A DNA stretch of 64,000 bases from Actinophytocola oryzae (lineage in GTDB: Bacteria; Actinomycetota; Actinomycetes; Mycobacteriales; Pseudonocardiaceae). Both the position numbers and the translations under genes were made by a program. Of the stretch, positions 50,003 through 57,102 are shown piece by piece. The stretch is from assembly GCF_004364325.1 (NCBI RefSeq), contig NZ_SOCP01000009.1:186001-250000 (forward strand), given 5' to 3'. The notes beneath the pieces are model-generated. The model was not told the DNA's origin. It made no database searches and saw only the letters and a list, made by a program, of their open reading frames with translations. Within the stretch, counting starts at the first letter, position 1. Each line of letters begins with the position of its first letter.

Positions 50003-51358
50003 TCAGACGGGGGTGGCGTGGGCGAGGATCAGGTCCGCTGCCCTGGCGACACCACCCAGTTCCCGCTGACGGGCCGACCAGTACCGGGCGCGCTCGGTGA
50101 ACGACGGGTCGGACAGGACGCGGGTCAGCTTGTCCACCACGTCGTCGGCGTGCACGGTGTCGACGTCGTCCAGGGTGAGGCCCATGCCCGCGTCGTCGAT
50201 GCGGTGGGCGATGTCGTGGCAGTCGATCCAGCCCGGCCGGGACACCATCGGCTTGCCGAAGTTGAGGCACTCGTGCATGCCGTTGCTGCCCGCGTGGGTG
50301 AAGAACACCTTCACGTTCGGGTGGGCCAGCACGTCGAACTGCGACGGCACCCAGTGCTCCACACGGACGTTGTCCGGCACCGCGACGTCACCCGGCCGCT
50401 GCTCCCACTGGTCCTTCGGGATCTTCCACAGCATCGCGTGCGGAGCGAGCCGTGCCGCCGCCGCCAGCATGGCGCCGATGCTCTGCGGCGACAGCCGGTT
50501 GATCGTGCCGAAGGCCAGGTACACCACCGACTCGTGGTCGTCCAGCCACGACCTCACCGACCGCTCTTCCGGCGCCTCCGGCAACTTCGGCGTGATCGAG
50601 CCGACCGAGACCACGTTCTCCGGCGCCGGGAACGGGTACTCCAGGTCAAGCGGCGTGTGGAACATGACCAGCGACGCCGCCTCGATCCGCGCACGCGGGT
50701 GCATGGCCTTCGCGTTGATGCCCATCGCCCTGGCCTGTTTGGCGTAGGCGATCGCCTTGCCGAACACGCCTGGCCGGAACATCACGGTCCGCATCCGGAA
50801 CCTGAACCACGCGTTGGTGATCCGCTGCCCGCGGCTCATCTCCCTCGGCAGCCCCGAGTACGGCCACGGGTAGTCCTTCGGCAGCCACGGCTGGAGCACG
50901 AAGCTCGGCATCAGGCACGCCTCGACGACGAACGGGATCCCACGCGTCATGGCCAGGTCGATCGCGTACTGGGACAGGCAGTCGACCACGAGCAGCGACG
51001 GCCGCAGCCGCTCCACCTCGGCCTCGAGCCGCCTGTACCAGTCGATCTGGATGTCGATGTCCAGGTTGTGCCTGACGAACGCCTTGGCACTGCGCCACCG
51101 CGACGGCTGCGTGAACGACCGGAACGTCTCGTCGTCCCACGTGGACGGATCGGCGGGCGAGTCACCCGCCCCCAGCGACAGGTACTTCGCCCCGGTGCCC
51201 GCGGTGCGCTCGTCGAACTCCGGTCGGTAGCTCTCGGTGCCGACGAAGTACACCTCCGCGCCACGCCTGGCCACCTCCGCGGCGGTGACGATCATCGGGG
51301 TCATCCCGCTGTAGGGCGCGCCCGCGAACACGATCGGGCCGGGGACGTTGCTGTTCAC
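50003..51358 (-). CDS. UDP/TDP-glycosyltransferase, GT1 family
   Basis: A 451-aa GT-B enzyme, longer than typical macrolide GTs. The start is IVFAGAPYSGMTPMIVTA, the donor domain has VVYLAFGTINRLSP, VEHWVPSQFDVLAHPNVKVFFTHAGSNG and GKPMVSRPGWIDCHD, matching the UGT signature in which the HAGxNG loop binds the nucleotide. GTG 51358 has GGGAGGAA upstream and overlaps the aminotransferase stop (GTGA). Being last in the aminotransferase operon, it may transfer the amino sugar. It ends next to the terminator at 50000. Confidence 0.9.
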   Translation of the reverse strand: MNSNVPGPIVFAGAPYSGMTPMIVTAAEVARRGAEVYFVGTESYRPEFDERTAGTGAKYLSLGAGDSPADPSTWDDETFRSFTQPSRWRSAKAFVRHNLDIDIQIDWYRRLEAEVERLRPSLLVVDCLSQYAIDLAMTRGIPFVVEACLMPSFVLQPWLPKDYPWPYSGLPREMSRGQRITNAWFRFRMRTVMFRPGVFGKAIAYAKQARAMGINAKAMHPRARIEAASLVMFHTPLDLEYPFPAPENVVSVGSITPKLPEAPEERSVRSWLDDHESVVYLAFGTINRLSPQSIGAMLAAAARLAPHAMLWKIPKDQWEQRPGDVAVPDNVRVEHWVPSQFDVLAHPNVKVFFTHAGSNGMHECLNFGKPMVSRPGWIDCHDIAHRIDDAGMGLTLDDVDTVHADDVVDKLTRVLSDPSFTERARYWSARQRELGGVARAADLILAHATPV

Positions 51359-52410
51359 GAGTTCCTCCCGTGGAAGGCGCGGACCCGGTCGATCACGCGG
51401 TCCTGCTCGGCGCGGGTCATGCCGTTGTAGGTGGGCAGGCACAGCCCCTCCGCCGCGAGACGCGCGGCGTTGAGCGACGGCCACCCCTGGTCGAGGTACA
51501 TCGGCTGGCGGCTCATCGGCGGGAAGAACGGGCGCGTCTCCACCCCGTTCTCCGCCAGGAACGCACGCAGCTCGTCGCGCCGCGCCGACCGGACGTCGTA
51601 CATCCACAGCACCTCGCGAGGCGGCATCGGCGTCAGCCCGGTGAGGTCGGCGAGTCCCTTGTCGTAGTAGCCGGCGATCTCCTCGCGCCTGGCCAGGAAA
51701 TCGTCGATGCGTTCCAGCTGCGCCAGCGCCACCGCCGCCTGCAGCCCGGTCATCCGGTAGTTGTAGGCGAGCTTCCTGTGCAGGAAGTCGTGTTCCGGCC
51801 CGATCGCCATGCCACGCAGGTGCCGCATCTGCTCGGCGAGCCTCGGGTCGTCGGTGACGCACACCCCGCCCTCGCCCGCGGTGATGATCTTGTTGGCGTA
51901 CAACGAGAAACACGCGACGTCGCCGACCACCGGCACGCCGTGCGCCTCGGCCGCGTCCTCGACGACCCGCAGGTTGTAGTCGAACGCCAACCGCATGACC
52001 GCGGCCATGTCGGCACGCCTGCCGTGCACGTGGACGGGCATGATCGCCTTGGTGCGCACGGTGATCGCGGCCTCGGCCAGCGACGGGTCGATCGTCAGGT
52101 CGTCGCGGACGTCGACGAACACCGGAGTCGCGCCGGTGTAGGTGACCGCCCACGCCGAGGCGACGAACGTGCACTCCGGCACGATCACCTCGTCACCCGG
52201 CCCGATGCCCATCGCCCGCAACGCCAGCACGAGCGCCGCGGTGCCGGACGAGCAGCTGACGCCGTGGGCACGGCCGCAGTACTCGGCGAACGCGCCCTCG
52301 AAGCGGCGCACGAACGGCCCCGCCGAGGAGATCCAGCCGCTCTCGATGACCTCGGTGAGGTAACGCAGCTCGGCAGGGCCCACCTCGGGGCGCGATGCCT
52401 GGATGGCCAT
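51355..52410 (-). CDS. DegT/DnrJ/EryC1/StrS-family sugar aminotransferase
   Basis: A 351-aa PLP enzyme that would transfer an amino group to a keto-sugar nucleotide. The PLP lysine is K174 in SLYANKIITAGEGG, preceded by VVEDAAEAHG with the conserved Asp. The family acts at C3 or C4; the overall pattern recalls the GDP-perosamine/4-amino type. In this cluster the substrate could be the keto-pentose from the dehydrogenase/decarboxylase pair, or the 4-keto trideoxyhexose. It overlaps the GT downstream by 4 nt and lies 16 nt after fkbH. No N-methyltransferase is seen. Confidence 0.92.
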   Translation of the reverse strand: MAIQASRPEVGPAELRYLTEVIESGWISSAGPFVRRFEGAFAEYCGRAHGVSCSSGTAALVLALRAMGIGPGDEVIVPECTFVASAWAVTYTGATPVFVDVRDDLTIDPSLAEAAITVRTKAIMPVHVHGRRADMAAVMRLAFDYNLRVVEDAAEAHGVPVVGDVACFSLYANKIITAGEGGVCVTDDPRLAEQMRHLRGMAIGPEHDFLHRKLAYNYRMTGLQAAVALAQLERIDDFLARREEIAGYYDKGLADLTGLTPMPPREVLWMYDVRSARRDELRAFLAENGVETRPFFPPMSRQPMYLDQGWPSLNAARLAAEGLCLPTYNGMTRAEQDRVIDRVRAFHGRNS

Positions 52411-52426
52411 GGGATCTCGCTTCCGA

Positions 52427-53512
52427 TCAGGCGGAGTCGTGGACGCACAGCTCCGGCGCGGACAGCAGCATGGTCGACGGCTCGGGCCTGCGGTCGGGGA
52501 CCAGGTGCAGGCGCTCGACGTCCGGCGCGTCGGCGAGCGCGGTCTCGCACGGGCACACGTCCTCGGCGAACCCGCTGAAGCGGTAGGCGATCTCCATGAC
52601 CCGGTTGCGGTCGGTGCGCCGGAAGTCGGCGACGAGGTGCGTCCCGGCCCTGGCGGCCTGGTCGATGAGCCAGCCGAGGATCACCGACCCGGCGCCGAAG
52701 GACGTGACGCGGCACGAGGTCGCGAGCAGCCGCAGGTGCCACAGCCCGGGATGACGGCCGAGCAGCACCACGCCGACCGCACCGTGCGGGCCGAACCGGT
52801 CGGCCATCGTGGTGACGAGGACCTCCTGGTCCGGGTCGGCGAGCCGCTCGCGCAGGTCCGCGCCGGAGTAGTGCACGCCGGTGGCGTTCATCTGGCTGGT
52901 GCGCTGGGTCAGCTCGGCCACGCGGGCCAGGTCCGCCTCGGACGCCACGCGGATCTCCATGCGCATCCGCAGTGACCGCAGGAAGTCCTCGTCCGGTCCG
53001 GCGAACTCGTCGCGGGCGGCCACGCGCCGCACACCCGCCTGGTACATCCGGCGCCGCTGCCGGGAGTCCTCGGTGACCGTGTCCGGCGTGAACTCCGGCA
53101 GGGTCAGGAGGTCCGGCAGCATCTCCGCCGGATAGCAGCGCACGTCCGGCAGGTGGTAGGCGACCTCGGCACGCTCGGCGGGCTGGTCGTCGACGAAGGC
53201 GATGGTGTGGTGGGCGAACCCCAGCTCGTCGGCGATCTCGCGCACCGACGCCGACTTGGGCTGCCAGCCGATGCGCGGCAGCACGAAGTACTCGGCCACG
53301 CCGAGGGCCACCAGCCGGGACCACGCGTGCTCGGGGTCGTTCTTGCTGGCCACCGACTGCAGGATGCCCCGCTCGTCCAGCGCGACGATCGTGTCCCGGA
53401 TCCGTCGGGGGAGCAGGACTTCGCCGTCCTCGAGGAGCGTGCCCTGCCACAGTGTGTTGTCCAGGTCCCAGACCAGGCACTTGACCGTGCCGACACCGAC
53501 CGCGTCCGTCAT
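52427..53512 (-). CDS. fkbH: FkbH-like HAD-domain glyceryl-ACP forming enzyme
   Basis: A 361-aa protein that dephosphorylates 1,3-bisphosphoglycerate and loads glyceryl onto the dedicated ACP, the first step to methoxymalonyl-ACP. The HAD motif VWDLDNTLWQGTL gives D16 and D18, SKNDPEHAW follows, then FVDDQPAERAEV, and a GNAT-like C-terminal half. The usual length is about 360. The gene is one of four in order K-J-I-H (minus strand, K first), all overlapping, which equals the FK520/ansamitocin gene set. An O-methyltransferase (FkbG) is not in the window. Confidence 0.95.
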   Translation of the reverse strand: MTDAVGVGTVKCLVWDLDNTLWQGTLLEDGEVLLPRRIRDTIVALDERGILQSVASKNDPEHAWSRLVALGVAEYFVLPRIGWQPKSASVREIADELGFAHHTIAFVDDQPAERAEVAYHLPDVRCYPAEMLPDLLTLPEFTPDTVTEDSRQRRRMYQAGVRRVAARDEFAGPDEDFLRSLRMRMEIRVASEADLARVAELTQRTSQMNATGVHYSGADLRERLADPDQEVLVTTMADRFGPHGAVGVVLLGRHPGLWHLRLLATSCRVTSFGAGSVILGWLIDQAARAGTHLVADFRRTDRNRVMEIAYRFSGFAEDVCPCETALADAPDVERLHLVPDRRPEPSTMLLSAPELCVHDSA

Positions 53513-54606
53513 CCCGTTCCCCCTCCCGAGAGGGCGTGCCTGGCCAGGAGGAGCTGGCAGATCTCGGTGCTGCCCTCGATGATCTCCATGAGCTTCGCGT
53601 CCCGGTAGGCCCTGGCCACGACGTGCCCGTCCCTGGCGGCGGCCGAGCCGAGGACCTGCACGGCACTGCTCGCGCCCCGGGTGGCGGCGGTGGCGGCGAC
53701 GTTCTTGGCGAGCACCGCGGCCACGACGTGGTCGGGGGAGCCCGCGTCCAGGCGCTCGCTCGCGTGCTCGCACGCCAGGGTCGCGGTCCGTTCGGCCACG
53801 AGCAGCTCGGCGAGGTGCCGGGCGACGAGCTGGTGCTCGGCGAGCGGCACGCCGAACTGACCACGGCTCGCGGCGTGTGCCGAGGCGGCGGCCAGGCAGG
53901 CACGCAGGATGCCGACACAGCCCCAGGCCACCGACAGCCGCCCGTACCCGAGGGCGGCGGTGACGAGCAGCCGCGACGGTTGTCCGCCGCCACCGAGCAC
54001 GGCCGTGGCGGGCAGGCGCACGTGGTCGAGGTGGACGTCGGCGTGTCCGGCCGCGCGGCAGCCGCTCGGGTTCTCCACGGGGCGGATCGACACGCCGGGG
54101 GCGTCGGCCGGCACCACGACGGCCGCGCCGCCATCGTCCTCGACACCGACCACCACGACCAGGTCGGCGTACCGGGCGGCCGTGGTCCACGTCTTGTGCC
54201 CGGTGACGACCACGTGGTCACCGTCGCGGCGGACCTCGGTGGTGATCGCGGACAGGTCGCTGCCCGCGCCGGGCTCGCTGAACGCGACCGCCGCCAGCGT
54301 CCCGGCGCACAGGCGCGGCAGGTGCTCGGCGCGTTGTGCGCGGTCGCCGAGCCGGGTGATCATGCCCGCGGCCATCGACTGCGAGGTCAGCACACTGCGC
54401 GTGGACCCGCAGTGTGCGCCGAGGGCCGCGGTGAACTCGCCTGCCCACCGGCTGGTGGCGCCCCGGCCGCCGTACCCGGCGGGCACCTCGGGGCAGAGCA
54501 GACCGGCGGCACCCAGCTCGCGCAGCACCTTCTCGGGCACCGCGCCCGCCAGGTCCCAGTCGTCGGCCTGCCCGGCGACGAGGTCCTCGACCAGCTGCTC
54601 AGTCAT
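53509..54606 (-). CDS. fkbI: FkbI-like acyl-ACP dehydrogenase
   Basis: A 365-aa flavin enzyme of the acyl-CoA dehydrogenase family. It would oxidise hydroxymalonyl semialdehyde-type ACP intermediates in methoxymalonyl extender synthesis. Recognisable are AFSEPGAGSDLSAITT, the TGHKTWTTAARYADLVVVV block, and the C-terminal QVLGSAAARDG and EIIEGSTEICQLLLAR motifs that complete the FAD site. It overlaps fkbH by 4 nt and the ACP gene by 8 nt. Function is assigned from gene context because sequence alone fits any acyl-CoA dehydrogenase. Confidence 0.93.
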   Translation of the reverse strand: MTEQLVEDLVAGQADDWDLAGAVPEKVLRELGAAGLLCPEVPAGYGGRGATSRWAGEFTAALGAHCGSTRSVLTSQSMAAGMITRLGDRAQRAEHLPRLCAGTLAAVAFSEPGAGSDLSAITTEVRRDGDHVVVTGHKTWTTAARYADLVVVVGVEDDGGAAVVVPADAPGVSIRPVENPSGCRAAGHADVHLDHVRLPATAVLGGGGQPSRLLVTAALGYGRLSVAWGCVGILRACLAAASAHAASRGQFGVPLAEHQLVARHLAELLVAERTATLACEHASERLDAGSPDHVVAAVLAKNVAATAATRGASSAVQVLGSAAARDGHVVARAYRDAKLMEIIEGSTEICQLLLARHALSGGGTG

Positions 54607-54865
54607 GCCCTGGTTCCTCGCGCAGCCTGATCACCAGGGCGGTCATCGACTCGATCGTGCGGAAGTTCCGCATCTTCAGGTCCGACCCGGTGATCGCGAT
54701 GTCGAAGGTGCTCTCCAGGTGCACGACCAGCTCCATCGCGAACATGGACGACACGAGCCCGTCGGCGAACAGGTCCTTGTCCGGCGGGACGTCCTGGCCG
54801 AGCCGTGTCCTGAGGAACTCGGCGATCGGGCCGCTGACGCCGATCCCGTTCACGGTGTCGGTCAC
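54599..54865 (-). CDS. fkbJ: FkbJ-like discrete acyl carrier protein
   Basis: An 88-aa stand-alone ACP on which glyceryl is converted to methoxymalonyl. The region DGLVSSMFAMELV aligns with the family pattern N/D-S-L-F-A; the phosphopantetheine attachment Ser is most likely S40. It overlaps FkbK by 4 nt (ATGA) and FkbI by 8 nt. The size and the helical pattern are right for a four-helix ACP. Confidence 0.92.
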   Translation of the reverse strand: MTDTVNGIGVSGPIAEFLRTRLGQDVPPDKDLFADGLVSSMFAMELVVHLESTFDIAITGSDLKMRNFRTIESMTALVIRLREEPGHD

Positions 54866-55710
54866 GACAGCACCTTTCCGTAGTCGTAGAAGCCCCGGCC
54901 GGACTTGCGGCCGTGGTGGCCGTCGGCGACCTTGGCCAGCAGCAGCTCACAGGGTGCGTACCTGGTCTCGCCGGTGCGGTCGGCGAGCACCCGCAGCGCG
55001 TCGGCGAGGTTGTCGAGGCCGATGAGGTCGGCGGTGCGCAGGGGACCGGTCGGGTGGCCCAGGCAGCCGCGCATCAGCTCGTCCACCTGCTCGACGGTCG
55101 CCGTGCCCGCCTGCACGAGCCGGGCCGCGTCGTTGATCATGGGGTGGAGCAGCCTGCTGGTGACGAAGCCGGGGGAGTCGTTGACCACGACCGACCGCCT
55201 GCCCATCCTCGCCAGCAGGACGGTCACCGCCCGCAGTGTCGGCTCGCTCGTGCGCGGGCCGCGGACCACCTCGGTGGTGCCGATCAGGTAGGTCGGGTTC
55301 ATGAAGTGGGTGCCGATCACGTCCTCCGGGCGGGGGACCGCGCCGGCCAGCTCGTCGATCGGGATGCCGGAGGTGTTGGACACCAGCGGGGTGCCGGGCG
55401 AGACCAGGCCGGCGACCTCGGCGAGGAGCTTCGCCTTGCACTCGGCGTTCTCGGTGACGGCCTCGATGACGACCTCGGCACCCGCGACCGACGTGAGGTC
55501 GGTGGTCGTGCGTGCGGTGGCGACGGGCGTGTCGGCGGGAAGGGCACCCATGAGCTGACCGTGGCGCAGGGCGGTGCGGATGCCCGTCGCGGCACGGTCG
55601 AGGATCGCGGTGTCGAGGTCGACCAGGGTCACGGGCAGCCCGTGGCCGAGGGCCAACGCGGCGATGTTCACGCCCATGGTGCCCGCACCGACCAGGACGA
55701 GCCCACTCAC
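54862..55710 (-). CDS. fkbK: FkbK-like 3-hydroxyacyl-ACP dehydrogenase
   Basis: A 282-aa NAD enzyme of the 3-hydroxyacyl-CoA dehydrogenase family. The Rossmann start is LVLVGAGTMGVNIAAL, followed by EAVTENAECKAKLLAEV, the catalytic His in GTHFMNPTYL and the C-terminal GRKSGRGFYDYG. It would oxidise glyceryl-ACP at C3 or C2 to the semialdehyde. GTG 55710 overlaps the stop of the upstream glycosyltransferase (GTGA). It is the first of the four methoxymalonyl-ACP genes. Confidence 0.94.
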   Translation of the reverse strand: MSGLVLVGAGTMGVNIAALALGHGLPVTLVDLDTAILDRAATGIRTALRHGQLMGALPADTPVATARTTTDLTSVAGAEVVIEAVTENAECKAKLLAEVAGLVSPGTPLVSNTSGIPIDELAGAVPRPEDVIGTHFMNPTYLIGTTEVVRGPRTSEPTLRAVTVLLARMGRRSVVVNDSPGFVTSRLLHPMINDAARLVQAGTATVEQVDELMRGCLGHPTGPLRTADLIGLDNLADALRVLADRTGETRYAPCELLLAKVADGHHGRKSGRGFYDYGKVLS

Positions 55711-56957
55711 GCCACGGCCTCCGTGCGTGCGTGCCAGCGCTCGACCAGGTCGGCGGCGGTGGCCAGGCCGGTCTCCTCGGCCATGAGGACGCCGAGCTCG
55801 ACGGCGCGGTCGCGCAGCCGGTGGTCGCCCAGCGCGATGGCGACCGACGCGGTCAGCGACTCCTCGGTGAGCGCGGTCAGCGGCACCGGCGGCCCGCTCA
55901 CCCCGAGCGCGTGCATCCTGGCCGCCCAGAACGGGTTGTCGAACACGGCGGGGATCGCCACCTGCGGGATGCCCGCCCGCAGCGCGGCACCCGCCGTGCC
56001 GCAGCCGCCGTGGTGCACGACCGCGGCGCAGAGCGGCATCAACGCGCCGTAGTCGACCTCGGTGGTGCGGAACGCGTCGGACGGCAGGCCCCGTTCCGGC
56101 CCGCCGACCACCAGCAGCGGCAGCCCGGCCGCGCGGGCGGCACCCAGCGCGAGGTCGACGGTCCGGTCGCCGTCGTGCACCGGCCAGGTGCTGCCGAGGG
56201 TGAGCAGCAGCGGCGCCCCCCGGTCGAGGAAGGCCGCCAACTCCGGGTCGGGTGTCCACTCGGGACGGTCGTAGAACCAGTACCCGGTGATGTGCGCGAG
56301 GTCGGGCCAGTCCGCCGGCTTCGGGACGACCGCCCGGCTGAACGGATACAGGACCGGTCGGTCCCGGCCAAGCTCGGCGAGCCGGGACCTCCCGCGCAGC
56401 GCGGGCCGGCCGGTCGCCTTGAGGTACTTGTTGGCCATCCAGGCCTGCGAGGTCCACTGGAAGGTGTCGAAGAACCAGTGGGTGAGCCCGTTGTAGGCGC
56501 CGCCGAACCTCGGCTTCGCCTGGTAGGCGGGAAACTCCCTGGTGCGGTTGGCGGGGATCCACGACACCGAGCACCACGGCTTGTCGCCGACGAACCCGGC
56601 GATGTGCGTGACCGGCGCGGTGACGACGAGGTCGGCGTCGGCGGTGGCCTGTGCCATGCCGGTGAACATGGTGACGATCTCGTCGTCGGTCGGCGGCGTG
56701 ACCGACCGCACGGTCCGCACGAACGACGGTCCCTTGCGGATCGCCGCGTTCATGCCCGGCTGCGTGAACAGGTCCTCGCGCATCCCCGACGGCGGCTCCA
56801 CCGGGCGGAAGTCGAGCCCGGCACCGGCGACCAGGCCCGCGAAGGACGGCGCGGTGCCGATGGCGACGTCGTGTCCCCGCGCACGCAACGTCACGCCGAG
56901 CGCCACCAGCGGCTGCACGTCGCCTCTGGTGCCGAAGGTCAGCATCGTGAGTCTCAT
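55707..56957 (-). CDS. Glycosyltransferase, GT1 (sterol/polyene-like subgroup)
   Basis: A 416-aa GT-B enzyme. The start MRLTMLTFGTRGDVQPLVAL and the donor motif VDYGALMPLCAAVVHHGGCGTAGAALRAGIPQVAIP are those of the MGT group that also includes sterol and vancomycin-type GTs; the HHGG histidine binds the nucleotide. ATG 56957 follows GGAAGGTGG. It is first in the minus-strand operon with the methoxymalonyl genes and aminotransferase, and is divergent from the PKS gene. Its sugar donor is undetermined. Confidence 0.92.
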   Translation of the reverse strand: MRLTMLTFGTRGDVQPLVALGVTLRARGHDVAIGTAPSFAGLVAGAGLDFRPVEPPSGMREDLFTQPGMNAAIRKGPSFVRTVRSVTPPTDDEIVTMFTGMAQATADADLVVTAPVTHIAGFVGDKPWCSVSWIPANRTREFPAYQAKPRFGGAYNGLTHWFFDTFQWTSQAWMANKYLKATGRPALRGRSRLAELGRDRPVLYPFSRAVVPKPADWPDLAHITGYWFYDRPEWTPDPELAAFLDRGAPLLLTLGSTWPVHDGDRTVDLALGAARAAGLPLLVVGGPERGLPSDAFRTTEVDYGALMPLCAAVVHHGGCGTAGAALRAGIPQVAIPAVFDNPFWAARMHALGVSGPPVPLTALTEESLTASVAIALGDHRLRDRAVELGVLMAEETGLATAADLVERWHARTEAVA

Positions 56958-57009
56958 GGCCACCTTCCCGGGAGCACGGGGGTACGGCCCAGACGGTAGG
57001 AGGGCAGGT

Positions 57010-57025
57010 CTGGGGAAAGCCCTAG
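57010..57025. promoter_or_regulatory. PAS-LuxR-like operator between GT operon and PKS
   Basis: CTGGGGAAAGCCCTAG matches the published PAS-LuxR consensus CTVGGGAWWTCCCBAG at 15 of 16 positions. It is 52 nt from the glycosyltransferase start and 77 nt from the PKS start, so it could serve both divergent units. Confidence 0.7.
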
Positions 57026-57102
57026 GAAGCCGTGCCTGCGCGGCGGCCCGGCTGGGTGAGACTGGAGCGCGCCCACCGCCCGCGAACGCCGGGAGCCGCG
57101 CC

